In this document: positions 48,497 through 60,763 of the stretch, in pieces
Layout: each line of letters starts with the position of its first letter
Position numbering within the stretch: position 1 is the stretch's first letter
From: Phlebiopsis flavidoalba
Taxonomy: Eukaryota > Basidiomycota > Agaricomycetes > Polyporales > Phanerochaetaceae
Length of the DNA stretch: 64,000 nucleotides
Reading direction: 5' to 3'
NCBI GenBank assembly: GCA_035772785.1
Contig: JAOCPU010000042.1
Span: forward strand, 186,001 to 250,000
The notes under the pieces: generated by a model
Database searches by the model: none
Seen by the model: the letters and a program-made list of their open reading frames with translations, nothing else
Told to the model about the DNA's origin: nothing
Translations under genes and position numbers: made by a program

Positions 48497-48948
48497 ATGA
48501 CTTTCAAGCTCGCTGCGCGCCGCTGTCGCCATCTCGGTCTTCATGAATATCGCTCGCTGCTGCTCATACGTGAAGGTGGCGGCCAGCAGTTGCAGCGCGG
48601 GATCCCTTCAATGTTGTGAAAGGCTCACGCAGGTAATGTAAGCTCATCTCTGACTAGAAAAACTGCAAAACGAAGCTGACGCGACCTCCTCAGGCTAGTT
48701 CACCCGAAGCGGCGGCCTTGCTAAGGGGTTGTTACTTGGCGTGGTAGTCGCTGATCCCAGACGTTGGCGTCGGAATGACCTGCTCGCCCGTCGACGGCCC
48801 ATGCAACGCTGTGCTAGCCTGCTGCATAAACAACGATTACGTGCGTCTTTTGTCGTTCGAGACCTCTATCTCGCTGCCACTGACGGGCTTGATGCTACAG
48901 GGCGGGGTTATATCGATCGGATGTGTCCAGCCTGCCCAGGGCGATTAG
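48497..48948 (+). CDS. Class I hydrophobin C
   Basis: The most complete of the three hydrophobins. Exon 1 (48497-48632) has MTFKLAA, then a signal-like AAVAISVFMNIA stretch after one slip, and SSCSAGSLQCCERLTQ with C1 and C2-C3. Intron 48633-48693. Exon 2 (48694-48840) reads LLLGVVVADP, DVGVGMTCSPVDGPCNAVLA and CCINNDY (C4, C5, C6-C7), with one missing base near 48722 and one extra C near 48760. Intron 48841-48900 (GTGCGT...CTACAG). Exon 3 reads GGVISIGCVQPAQGD-stop (C8). Spacing is typical of class I. It differs clearly from A and B, so it is an older paralogue. It is co-directional with A and B. Confidence 0.85.
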
Positions 48949-50456
48949 TTTAACTATCCGCGTGGCAATTCTTATGCATTGACGAACGGACCTTGAAGAC
49001 TAGTGGAGACTGCATTCTAATTTTTGCGGACCGAGCGGGTTCTCGGAGCCGTGTGCCCGACACGGACATGAGAGTGATTACAAGACGACATTGCAACATC
49101 TTCGACACGCGAAGAAAGCTCTCTGATGAGTCTCGGCGTAGAGTAATGGTATGAAGAATCCTGATCAATATACAAGGCGTAGGAGTACACTCGAAGACTG
49201 GGCTAAATCGCACATACGAGGAGTCGAATTGAGAGAAGATCATCGCGCCTCCGGCAGGTGTGGCGTGATGATGCCGTCGGCGCGGGAGACCTCTTTACCT
49301 TGACTCCGCAGCTTGGTGCCGTTCTGTGCCGTGTGGGATTTACACATGCAAACGACGGCGCTAGCTGGGGACGCCGACGCCGCGAGTGTAATCTTGGAGT
49401 CTTTCGTGAATCGTGATGTTCGTCTTTGAATGTGTCCGAGCGTCGGGAGGCGACTGGTAGTGGGACTTCTTTAGGTCGATGATGTTTTTCTGGATATCTG
49501 AATGGTTAGAAGATGAGTTTGAGCATCACGATATCAAAATGAGAAGATTGCAGGGAAAGAGACGCACCCAAGGTTATTGCTTGTCTCTCGTGTTACCAAC
49601 CCACTGACCATTGGACCTCTTGTGAACCGGCAAGAACGACCTCGGCCAAGCTTGGCATCCTTGGTGGCGTGTCAAAGATGTCAACTTGCGCGCTGTTGAC
49701 ACGCCTACGAAACCGTGTGAACCCTGCGTCAGAAGTTTTTTCGACAGCGACAAACGTTATCTGCAGCGCCTTGGCGTAAGTAAACGCGTCGAGGGCGGGG
49801 GTTCCGACACAGACACGGGGCCAATGGTGACTTTGTAGCCGCTCGCAAGGCGGTTACAGCCTCGCGCGTCCGTTTCAGACGGAGATGTCCCGTTGTCGCT
49901 TTGCGAGTCGCTGTACTTATTAGTCGCTACTGTCGCGAAGTGCCCTTGCCTGTGCTTGGAGTCACCGTCGTGGGAGTGAGCGACTGGCTTTGCTGATGCA
50001 AGGCCTTTTCTCAAAAGATGTGTTTGTTTCTTTGGAGGTTTGCCTCTTGTTCCAACACGAGGGCGGGTCGGTTCACTAGCGTGCGGTCAAAGCTTAGACA
50101 ACCAAGGGTCGATGATGCACCTTGAGACATTGGAAATCGGACACGGGCATTTCCCCAGATTTCTCCAGGGCTCGAAGGCGATGCCGCACTGGTCGTGGTT
50201 TCGTTACTGGATTGAACGAGGACGGTCGTGCTGCTTTGCAGTGGCGTGTAGCAGCGATTAGAACAGGTTTGTTACAGAGCCGAGATCGGCAGCTATTGCG
50301 GTTAGAAACGCGCTACGTAAGTTGTTATTGCTGTGTATGGCTGTGACTATGCGGTTTCGAACTCCGCTAAAGCCCGCTTCCGTATCACCGGTCGACGACG
50401 TTTGACCAGACTTCACCCAACCATACACCTCTACTACCAAACCTCTAATCCACGCC
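48949..50456. other. Intergenic between hydrophobin C and Rho1
   Basis: A reverse frame at 49757-50014 (85 codons, MRKGLASAKPVAHSHDGDSK) is the longest with a non-repetitive composition; it is unrecognised and would be divergent from Rho1. Nothing else was seen. Confidence 0.4.
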
Positions 50457-51313
50457 ATGGCTGAAATTCGCAGGGAAGCTCGTTATTGTACGGCGACGGT
50501 GCTTGCGGAAAGGTCTCTCCCCCCTGTTCCCTGTCGCAGAGAACGCCTTGTTGACCTTGTCTCCAGACCTAGTTTGCCTGATCGTGTTTTCGAAAGGGAC
50601 TTTCCCTGAGGTGCGTCCCCCTGGCCGCTATTGTCGGCAGCCTGTATCCTAAATAGTGCACACTTGGTGCTTCCCAGGTCTACGTACCCACCGTGTTCGA
50701 GAACTATGTTGCCGACGTGGAGGTTGATGGCAAGCACGTCGAGCTGGCGTTGTGGGATACGGCTGGCCAGGAAGATTACGACCGTCTGCGACCGACACCG
50801 CTCTCGTACCCAGACTCGCATGTCATCCTCATCTGCTTCGCCGTCGACTCGCCAGATTCGCTAGACAACGTCCAGGAGAAGGCACGTGTCTCCCTGCACT
50901 CCTCAGCGTCCACGCTGCGGCTTCCGCTGCTCATCACATCGTGCTGACGTCGTTTTTGGTGTCTCTAGTGGATTTCGGAGGTGATGCACTTCTGTGCGGG
51001 TCTGCCCATCATTCTTGTTGGATGCAAGAAGGATCTCAGACGCGACCCCCGAGTCATCGAGGAGCTGCGCAAGACGAATCAGCGCCCCGTGACCCCCGAG
51101 GAGGTTCGTTGCGTGTCTTCTACCAGAGCCAGAGATTCCTAACGAGGCGTTCAGGGTATGGCAGTAGCACAGAAGATCGGCGCCAAGCACTATCTCGAAT
51201 GCTCTGCCAAGACCGGCGAGGGTGTTCGTGAAGTGTTCCAGTACGCGACCCGTGCCGCCTTGCTGTCGCGCCCCAAGGGCACCAAGAAGCACCACGGCTG
51301 CCTTGTCCTCTAG
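50457..51313 (+). CDS. rho1: Rho1 GTPase
   Basis: Rho-family GTPase controlling beta-1,3-glucan synthase, actin and cell-wall integrity at the membrane. Exon 1 (ATG 50457) encodes MAEIRRKLVIV and the P-loop GDGACGK, but has an extra G near 50473 and an extra C at 50491. Intron ~50513-50566. Exon 2 encodes [14 protein letters not shown] with two further extra bases. From 50678 the frame is clean: [14 protein letters not shown] (switch I), [14 protein letters not shown] (switch II) and then an unexpected Thr-Pro before [20 protein letters not shown]. An intron 50882-50968 starts GC, not GT. Exon 4 has WISEVMHFC and [11 protein letters not shown]; intron 51104-51154; the last exon has [17 protein letters not shown] and ends with the prenylation box CLVL. 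Length is as expected for the family. Confidence 0.95.
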
Positions 51314-54300
51314 ACACGTCATTTGCTCGCCTCGCACATCCTCTCGCGCCCCGGACACGCTCCTGCGCCGCACCGTGCGGCACCGCTCCTCGTCCCTAAT
51401 ACCCCTGTGTCCTCGCGGCGTAGCAACTGTCCCGCATTCGCATTCGCAAATGACTCTGTGCAGGCACTGTTCCCGGTCTCTCGCGCCTCTGCATCTCTCT
51501 CCACATCCCATGCGAGCCGTCTGGCTCCTTTTTCCCTATTTCGTGTCTCATTGTCTGTTTTCCTGCTATTCTGCATCTTTTCATTTGTAAGTACGATATA
51601 AGCTCGAGTGGATGATAACAGTATTCGCGGAGATTTTTCTGCCCGGCAATGAGGTGCGTGGCTGTGGGTGTCTATGACGGCCCCGGTGTTCGTAGGTTAA
51701 TTCGTTTTTGACGACGGAGGCGGCAAGTCGTACCACCCGGTGTTGTCATTGCCATTATGTAAGCGTCGCGTCTTTTGTGCGCTCTCGCAGCATGGTCGCT
51801 CCCTCGCTGTGTTCCACGACGACGCCCGCTCGTTCAAAGCGCTGCGCAAACACCGGACGTTTTCTAGCGACCACGAGGCTGCACGCCTCGCGTGGCTGAC
51901 ACGGTCTGTTTCGATTCTACACGACCGCCTCACCGCTTGCACTCCTACGGCCCCAGACACCCGTCACGGTTTCAAGCTGAAAAGCCTGAAACCCTGTGAT
52001 GCCGTTCTTCAACGTCAGCGCACACGCTCTCTCGTCGCAGGCTTCACCATCCGTCACGGTCGAACACGGGCGCGTACCGCATGCGCGCCCCGTCTCGGCG
52101 CCCTGGGCTCTCCCTCGACCTCTCCTCGACCTCTGGTTCTGCTACCCACCACCGCGGCGGGCGCACGGGTAGGCCGCGACGCATGCGCTGGACCGAACAG
52201 GCGTTGAGTCGGGATGGCCTCCCTGAGGTGCTTCGTCGCGAGAGACGGGTCGCGGCGGTGGTCATGCTACTGGTGTGCGGGGCGGTCTCGTGTTTCGGAA
52301 TGGCATACTATCTTTTCGTAACAAGGGAGCAGTAGTAGAATTCTCCACCAACGCACGCTGCTGGCGTATGATTTTCTCTACATTTCCAGCCCTCGCGTGC
52401 GGTCGTGCAATTCGCCAGGAACCTCCTGCGGTGAAGGTGGCTTGTGGCATGCTGGGATAGCCCTGGTCGTCGACACCGCTACTGCTTTGTACCGCACACT
52501 TTCTATCTAGTCCAATTGATAGAGAAGACCCTCTCTTTCACCGTATGCGGCCGCCGCGTGAATCACGGCTTGTATGTGCTGAGTTCGCATCTGCTTTACT
52601 CTAGTCATCGCAAAGAGGGAACCGATGCTCAACTCGTCCCGTTAACCCTCAGGGGGTTGCGGGGGGGGAAGCGATTCGTTCTAATCGATGCCGCCAGGCG
52701 ATGTAAACTGCAGGATTGCCTCGGCTATCGGAAACCCGATACTGGTGGTAGTAAGACGTGCAAAACAATATGTTGACGTTCACGGCAAGCTTGCTGCACA
52801 AGCTGGGCACGATCTGGTCAACGCCTTGAAATCTGGACATCTTCATCACCGAAAAAGGTGGCTCAAGTCCAATAAATATACTCCTCGTGCCGTGTTATGT
52901 ATCATCAAGGCTGCTCCCCGCCCCGGTGGTAGCTCTTTCTGGCAAGCTCTGACTGTAATCAGGGCTCACGTGCTCGTTCTTCTTTCTAGATGAGCAAATT
53001 GTATGTTTGCTACGACTCGTGTGAACAACGTCGGAGAGACTTTCAAGATCTGTGCGTCAGTCATACATAGGCTCCAATATGGAATTGGTGACGATGAATC
53101 ATTCCAAGCGGCTATGTTGATAGTTCTCTGGACTCACTCAAACGATAAGCTCGCTCGGTCCTCTCCACGTCGTTCGTCCTTCCACCCTCACTACACACCG
53201 TACTCATTCAGCAGAATACAGCGCAGCGACTCTCCAGAATATCTACAAGCTCGGAAGCTCCTCGTGCTGAAGGGGTCACATCAAGCATGAAGTATGACAT
53301 CTGCCACGTGACAAATCGCGACGGTGAAACACTTGGAGGGGCAGCCTAAGTGGGTCATTGCGTCCCAGAACAGTGTGTGTATCGCACAGGATAACATGAA
53401 ACCCAACTACAAGGCAAGACCAAGGGCTTCAACTCCCAACGTATACGTGCTGATGAGAGTCCGACTTAGTGGACGGTCCAAGTTCTCGAAGAGGGAGACC
53501 CTAGCAGGTGCAAGTTACTATTCAACGACTCACTCTCGGTCGTCGTCACCTCCTCGGGCAATGTCGAAACGCATACGGAGTCTGAGATGAAGGAAAAGGG
53601 GCTCAAGTCTGCTATTTGGAGAATTATACCGCCTCCAGGCACACCGCAGGTGCCCACTCATGAGTAGGGCACTACTTCTCCTGGTTTTTTTACGAAGACA
53701 GCTGGCTCAAAATGTCCCGCGATAGGGTCTCCACCATGATGTAGAGGGATCCGAGATCCCCGGAATGTGGTATATCCTGGACGGCGGGGACAAAGTAAGT
53801 AGCGTTTAATCCTCCGGCTAAACCTAGATGTCACTCACCAATGAATGTCTTCAATACTCCAGGTACAGTTAGGAAATGTGTTTGCAGGTCCCCGGTCAAT
53901 TCATGTTTCTTCAGAGTGTTTAATGAGGCAACGAGGGTTTATGCAAAAGCCATGATAACTTCTGCATCCTCTAAGGCCTGCCAACTTGAGGACATAGCTG
54001 CACGTCGAGCGTAACATCATGTAATATGTCACATAGCTTCTCCTAGTGATGCCTGGTGACGCGTGACCGCTCTCCCAACATCAGGGACACTTGGCACAGC
54101 GTGGACACATTCCCACAATGCACACCTATGCAGACCCTGGACCCATTCAATCCTGTTTTTTGCTGAGATAATTATTAATGTAGTCGCATGGGACGGTAAA
54201 TCTCGTGGTAAGCTCCCGGCAATAAAGGAGTGTTTTTACAAATGAAAACCAAAACGCTCAAAATAGAACAGCGTATTTGAATGTTCATCGCTGATTCACA

Positions 54301-54559
54301 TCCATTGTAGCGGAATGGGGGGTGTCACACCTAACTCCGCATGGACGTTGGCAAGGCGGATTCGGTGAGCTGGTGGTGGGCTGGCGCCGGTTTTGATAGA
54401 ATGTGGCTGAAAAAAAGCATCCTAAATGGCGTGACACTGGGTCACAAAAATTCAACATCATCAAATAGAAACGGGCGAAGCAGATGTGTGATGTGTGACG
54501 TTACTACCACACATTCCGCTACTAGTATGTGTCATCATGGGAGGCGTGTGGTAAGGCTG
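51314..54559. other. Gene-poor stretch downstream of Rho1
   Basis: A plus-strand frame at 52081-52335 (84 codons) ends with a membrane-helix-like VVMLLVCGAVSCFGMAYYLF and TREQ-stop; it could be a small membrane protein or chance. A frame at 53324-53590 (FSKRETLAGASYYSTTHSRS) is unrecognised. A run of seven G lies at about 52661. No other coding signal was noticed. Confidence 0.35.
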
Positions 54560-57182
54560 TTCAGCCGTGCGAAATACGTGCGTGTGAACGAGCAGGGGGG
54601 ATAAACTCTCCAAGAGCAGCCACAAGCTCGTCCCTGGGATCGTAGTTTCGTGCAGCAGGAGCGTGGATGTTTTTGCTTTTACCCACTATCCAGCGCATCC
54701 ACGATCTGGCAAAGCCTTCGGTTGCGAAGTTCTCGATCTTTGTCGAACACCTTTTAGTGCCGCTATAGGTTCCCGACACAAGCGGCGGTTGCGGTCGTAT
54801 GCATTCATCCAACCTTTACTATCCCAGTACTTCCGCACCCGCAATGTGCACCTCCTGGCCACAGCTTTTTCCACTTGTCCAGATGGTCGTGACTCCACTG
54901 CTCGTAAAGTCGGGATGTGAATATGAGTGAAGGCGACTAAGTCGAGCGGCTCCCAGTCGCCATTGTTTGGGTACATGTCTTTTTTCGGGACGTAATTCTA
55001 TGACTAGCATTTTGGAAGCATGAAGCATTTGTTCGCGTGCTGACGCGAGAGCCGATAAAAACGACATAAGATAGTGCATTGCAGCGTTGGAGCTGGACAC
55101 AAAAAACGTACGCACCGAAGTCGTCCGCGTTGGACCAGGTCTTCCTCTGTATGATAGGCCACAAGTCGGTGGTCGGTTCTCCGTCTGGAGGAGCCGTCAG
55201 TGTTGTTGACGCGAACAGGCTGATCGTTCCAGTGTCTATTAGGCGGAAATGCCCACCATACGCGGAGGAATGCGTGCTGTGTCAAAGGTGTGGCTGAGGG
55301 ACAGCCAAGATGCATGCTATGTGCAGGGTTTCTTAATGCCGACGGATAAGCCAATTACGACCCGTTGATAGCTGCTATGAGCGTGTTCGCGCACGCGACT
55401 CCCATAGGTCGTCCAAAATCTGAAAGTGTCCTCGGATTCGTTTTGTCTCCAGGCCCAGGGGGAATAAGCGGAGAGTGTGGAACATTCGATCCGTGGGTTG
55501 CCCACTGTGATCACATCGGGAACACGACCCGAAGCGGCCATTTGAGTGCGTGATGATAGCACTAGCAGCGGGAAGTTTATGGGACAGGTCGTGGACTCCT
55601 TATTCAGTCTTTTCGGCATAAAAATCCGCGTTCCCCCGTCTTCAACTGTTCTGCGAGAGGGGTTCTGGGAAATCATTCGTGTCCGGCTTCAAGGAGGTGG
55701 GCGCCATCCAGCCTTGGAGGAATACTGTGCGCCGTAGAGGACAACCGAAGCGGAAAAACATAGTCTAGGTAAAGTTTCGCAAAAGGACGGCAGATCGGCC
55801 ATCATTTCGGGTTACTGAGGCGTCGACGATGAGAGAAGGAGGAAGACGGCGTGGTGAACCCATGGGCACTGTGATGAGGACAGAATACGACCCAGGTGCT
55901 TTCTTTCAAACGACCTTGCGATGATCTAAACATGAAGCTCTTTGTACGCTCGTGGGGAAAGCCCACTCACATCGATAAAATGAGTGATGTCTGTGAGGGC
56001 GTGGTCCTGGCTGTACATCTAAGGTTCCCGCTAATATCACGTAGAACGATGTTTCATCATACACAGGGCGAATTGACCCCCCTGGCTCGGATCGGATTCT
56101 GTCTGCCGGAAGGCCATTGAAACACGGGTAAGCAGGCTGTCCTCTGCGATAAGAATGTCAACATCCAGAAGGATATCTGCGTCGTTACGGGCACCATGAT
56201 GACACTGCTTCTTCTTTCTTCTGGCAAAGTAGGCACCATAGGGTTTTCGACATCGCCCACGATGCCCCCCCCCCCCCCTGTGAGGACGCCGAGCGAACCG
56301 CATGAGCTGTGGCCGCCCACACAAGATGGCGTCCGGCCGGGATCGGAGGGACGCCGTTTCAAGACGGGCGACTCGCAGACCCACGGAACATCGCGAGGTT
56401 GAAATAGCGGCGACGGCGGCAATCGTAGTCTATGGTCAAGAAGAAAGGCCCATGCCAATACCAGAGGAAAACGGCGGTGAGTGACATACGGGCGTCGATT
56501 GACCGCGCGTTGAAAAAGCACAGTCCGAGACGATAGACGCAGCGCGAGCTGGAGGAGTAACGTAGTATGGCGGCATGATCTCGAAGACTTCCTATTGCTG
56601 AAGTGCGGGTAACATGTATATGTCGCGATCGTAGCGACTTCTGCTGGGAGAGATCCATTTGCTCGAGAGATATTCGCCGAAGCCACGCCCCTTGCGAGAA
56701 TGAAGAGTGATGCTAGCTGCCCAGACTGAAAATGAGACTGGAGAACCACAGCCCATTTACTCGTACTGCGCGATGAAGGTAGCGCAGGAATGGTAAAATA
56801 GCGAGAAGCGGGGGGGTGGTGTAAGGATAGTAGGACCCCCGAAGATTGTATGGTGTGATTTCTGAGCTGGCATATTTGATGAAGATAAAAGAGCATCCCC
56901 GACTGGGTGTCGGGTTGAAGGGCTTGGTATGATTCAATGAAAAAAGCCGTTAGGATTGCCGAAACAGACCCGCCTGTGCACCAGATGGTACAATGTTAGT
57001 GCCAACTTCAGCTTACGCACTGACTAGGCTTACAAAGACAAGGAGCGTTATCTATATCCTCTTTGACGCATCATTCACTTTCCCACGTCGCATTTCTCAA
57101 TTTCTCGCCACTGTTTTTCGCCACTTCTTTGCCAGACCAGAAGAATTAGGCGGACATCTATTTCTTCATCCGGTTTCCTCAT
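54560..57182 (-). CDS. DUF6535 membrane protein, copy 5, minus strand (frame-disrupted)
   Basis: A diverged family member. ATG 57182 opens an exon reading MRKPDEEIDVRL and, in a neighbouring frame, SSGLAKKWRKTV, then KEDIDN.LLVF before GTAAGC near 57028. The membrane exon starts with AGLF.AILTAFFIESYQA near 56970, then AVRVNGLWFSSLIFSLGS near 56755, RGVASANISRANGSLP near 56670 and LVLAWAFL near 56455. One helix-rich module (LDVDILIAEDSLLTRVSMAF) lies near 56150. The C-terminal part has WEPLDLVAFTHI near 54950 and RVRKYWDSKGWMNA near 54830, matching RRYWDDEGWTP of copy 1. A run of 14 C near 56265 lies inside the gene, and several slips break the frame. It ends in a tail unlike copies 1-4. Confidence 0.7.
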
Positions 57183-57217
57183 TTTCCTGGTGCCGGATCG
57201 TATCAATGAAACGTTTT

Positions 57218-57640
57218 TAAGACTTGTAGGAACGGTGATATGCCTTTAACAAAGCTCTCGAGTCCTTGAGAAGCTCTATACGCGACATAGGTGAGCCAGC
57301 AGCGTCATCCAGGGTCAGTATCCTAAGGCCAGTGATTTCAAACTGACTCGAATCTGGAACTTGAATAAGCATAAAATACCTTCAATTTCTTGAGAGCTGT
57401 AGACAGTCCTGAAGCGCAGATTGGCACCAGTGTTGGAGCCAGCGCTTACGTCCACCCTACGACCAGCAACTTAAGCAAAAAGTAAGATAAACCGGAATAA
57501 GCGAGATTACCTTCATGTCTTCAAGAACTCGAAGGATAGTCCGAGATTCGGGAGGATGGAGGCAAGATTGAGAGGATCTGTGTCGAATGGCATAGCGTTG
57601 TGGGCTGAGAGTGCTGGTACAGAGAAAAAAAATTCATTTA
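57218..57640 (-). CDS. C-terminal part of an F-box/LRR-like protein (low confidence)
   Basis: The reverse strand reads NLASILPNLGLSFEFLKT near 57570-57510. After a short intron comes ALKKLK, then FEITGLRILTLDDAAGSPMS and ELLKDSRALLKAYHRSYKS with a stop near 57220, about 40 bp before DUF6535 copy 5 starts. The Leu spacing and the ITGLRILTLDD phrase resemble leucine-rich parts of basidiomycete F-box proteins. The 5' part was not found. Confidence 0.35.
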
Positions 57641-58256
57641 GAGCGAGGGCATCCCACTTTTTTAATACCGTTCGAGGCGTTACAGCCTCGAGACTGTTTG
57701 CAATGATTGCTAGGACGCAACAAACGCATCGGGGCAGAACGTGTGGGGGAGAGGCTTCATTTTGAATGAATGCTCTGGTTACCTATCCTGTGTATAAGCG
57801 TCAGCCTGTTGCGTTGATAAATCCATTGATGGATCAAATCACAATAATAGACAAAACAAAAATACGTTCCACGGAAAGAACAAACTCTCCACCAATCTAC
57901 CAATTTAGAAAGTTTTGTTATTATTGTAGCTGTGTGGCCGTGGTTCATCGTGCCCCGTACTTAGGTCCGTTTTTCCTGCACAGTGCGAATAACGCATTGA
58001 GCGCTCACGTAGTAGCAGTAGTTGGCTTCCACATAACATGTTCGAAAGACTTTCCATAAGGATGGCGATGTACTAGAGAAGGGATGCATCGTAGGCGGGT
58101 CGATCGAAATCATAGTTGTGATGACGTAAAAGGTAGCACTGGTAAGTAACGAGAGGTAACGAGGAGTAATTACCTGGAGTAACGTTGTCGGATGTTCACG
58201 TATGTGACTGCCACGTCACGGTCGTCTCTTGTGCCGTGTTTTCTTTCCAAGCCACC

Positions 58257-59714
58257 ATGTCCTCTCCCAGAAGGAACTATGCCAACGAGTCAAAGTCTGT
58301 CACAGTGCCCATAGAGGTGTGCGAAAGATGATCGACTTCGTTGCAAACTCATGGCGTTTCGTCATATGGTTATGCAACATGGGACCAGCTCGATGTCCTC
58401 GAAACGATAAAAGCCTGTGCGCTCGTATGTCGCGCTTGGCTCCTGCGATGTCAACATTATCTGTTTCAAGCGGTCGGGGGGTACTCTGCTCTGCGAGCGT
58501 GGTGAGAGGAATATTGAAGGACTACTCGAGCTACTTGACCAGAATCCGTCGTTGAGGTCGTACGTGCGTGCGTTATCCGCTCGCTCTGGTCCTGACGAGC
58601 TACCCAAGCTACACCTCATTCCGATGCAACTCGCTCCCATGCTCCATGAGCTCGACCGGCTACATCTAGAAGGCGGCGCGCGCTCTATGTGCCCAACGGA
58701 CTCGCCATCGACGCGGTCATGCGACAATTTATTCCCGTGACCGAGTTGTCCATCAACGACGTCGGGTTCTCCGCAAACTCCGCAAATGACCTCGGCGCAC
58801 TCTCTCATCTTTGAAACCTCTACGCAAAACTGATCGTTAGCTCGCTCACCTGGACCACTGATCCTCCAGCTCGTCCACCCGCAGCGCGCTACAGAGCGTG
58901 CCCGTTCGTCTCAATCTTCTCTGTATCTCTGCCACAAAGTCATGGACTCTCGGACTCCCGCTCTGTGTATTTCCTGAACTGGTTGCGCACTCTGGCATGG
59001 TCGATTCTCTTGAGCAACTCGATTTAGGTGATCTACCCGCCAACGACGCTGGCGTGCTCAGTGCAATTGCTGCCGTCCTCGAACACGCGAACTCGACGCT
59101 GCGCACGATTGACGTTTCGTTAGGGCCAGACGTTCATGTCTCCACGCGTACGTCCCAAATTATATCGTGTCACTACCCACTTAATCATTGGTCGTAGTAT
59201 CGGAGACGCTTGTTGCGGTCAATCTCTTAGAAGACCTTTCGCTCTGTGTACCTTACACTGCGACATCGTTCGCGCCAATTACTCGACATATTCAAGACTG
59301 CTGCTTGGAAACATACTTTCTAGTCTCTCACTTAGCTTCGTCACATATCCAGTCGTCCCGTCACACCCCTTCCTCCCTCACATCCGCCACACCTATGTCC
59401 GAGACAGCGGTGCTCAAACTCCCCGAATTCCCCCGCATTCCCGAGCGATGAGGACTGGTCAAAATCTCGACAAATCACTCCAGTTGGACGCGTTCAAGGC
59501 TTTGTCAAAACTGACGCTCAACTCGTTTGTTCGCGAAACGGTCGATGGGCCTCTCGTGGCCGATGGGCCTCTCGTGGCCGGCTGGGGAGACGACGACGCC
59601 GAGGGCTGGATCGAGGAATGGATAGAGGAGCTCAAGAACAGTGTTCCTGGGCTGGTGAAAAGAGGGATCGTGCATCTGCGTAATCAGCGAGGCGAAGTAG
59701 TCCCTCTCCTCTGA
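58257..59714 (+). CDS. F-box protein of basidiomycete type (frame-disrupted)
   Basis: The start ATG at 58257 is in a GCCACCATG context: MSSPRRNYANESKSVTVPIE. After one missing base, MIDFVANSW continues the F-box, followed by ATWDQLDVLETIKACALVCR and AWLLRCQHYLFQAVG in other frames (F-box core CALVCRAW). Leucine-rich segments follow: LPKLHLIPMQLAPMLHELDR, PNGLAIDAVMRQFIPVTELS, DSLEQLDLGDLPANDAGVLS. An intron near 59145-59195 precedes VSETLVAVNLLEDLSLCV. The C-terminus (ALSKLTLNSFVRETV, EEWIEELKNSVPGLVKRGIV) ends at 59714. F-box proteins recruit substrates to SCF ubiquitin ligases; the substrate here is unknown. It lies between two DUF6535 genes. Confidence 0.7.
59544..59579 (+). repeat. In-frame tandem duplication of 18 bp in the F-box gene
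   Basis: GATGGGCCTCTCGTGGCC occurs twice without a gap, encoding DGPLVADGPLVA. Both copies are identical. Confidence 0.95.
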
Positions 59715-60763
59715 GGTGAGTTAGACATCCGCCGTGCCGATAAATGCTGATCGTGTCACAGGACTCCGCATTTAGGTCGAGCACCTTGCTTTATATGACC
59801 ATAAATGTGTTCAGTGTAATGGTTGCTCATGCTTTCATGGACTTGAGCGTCGCGCCTGATTGGGGGGGGGGTTTTTAATTCTCGCAATTGTCAGTGCCCT
59901 CCGTTATCTTCTTCAATGATGGTTCATTGACTTTTCTGCCACAGAGCTTGTCACGCTTTGAATACTTTATGCACATCTGATCTCTGCGCGGTCAATACCC
60001 TTTCACAACTCGGTCTCCGACAATTATATGCACAACGCGTTTCCCGTCTCCCCGCTTCATCTCGGTCTGTTCCTCGTCGCTTCATTTGGTCCACGGCACC
60101 CATTCTCCTGGCATCCTCCATGCATGTGTCGTGCGAACGCGTGTTATATATGCCCCGTGAGGGTGGCCGCAATATGACCTTCTCCGGGCCTATCATTTCC
60201 ATCTAGGGTCTGATACTTGGAAGAAGTCATAACTTGGCGTGAGCGTGTTTCCCTCATACCTCAAAAGAGGTGCCGCGCTGATCATGTCTCCTTGGAACCA
60301 GTGTCCCGCGGAGACCAACACAATTCCCACTACCATTTTTACCATCTGACCAAGTTCAGAAGACGCGTTCTCGACAGGGGATGCATCGGTTTTTTTGCGC
60401 TCGGTCCAATGCTGGCTAAAACTTTGGATATTATTGGGCTTTGGCCTTGTTTTTCCAGTTTCAAGCGCAACAGCGCATGCGTCTCTCGACTTTGTCCTAC
60501 TGGGCGGGAGACTCTCAGGCCAATGGGTCTCCGCGCCACTAGTGGCATGGAGCTTCCTGGGACACGACAAGCTAAGACTACAAAAAAGGTATCATTTGAC
60601 GGCGGCGGGACGTGTTCCATTCCTCGAAAACACGTTGGACCCAGAGGCTGTACAGCGCACCCCTGGGAGTCCAGCGGGCCTTCACCTCAACTCTTCCTCA
60701 TACCACGACCTCACTCGGTTTACCCACCTACTGCTATCGTAAACTGTCTCTTCAGCGAGAACT
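59715..60763. other. Intergenic between the F-box gene and DUF6535 copy 6
   Basis: Overlapping frames (60217-60810 and 60395-60742 plus, 60193-60570 minus) have no recognised motif. A run of 9 G lies at about 59863. No gene is called. Confidence 0.4.

Noticed and set aside
57766..58059. 97-codon plus ORF next to the F-box gene
   Set aside because: No family resemblance, AT-rich local composition and overlap with an equally open reverse frame.
59958..60206. Possible hAT transposase C-terminus (ASSMHVSCERVLY)
   Set aside because: Only a few residues fit the family pattern, nothing upstream resembles a transposase core and no terminal repeats were found.
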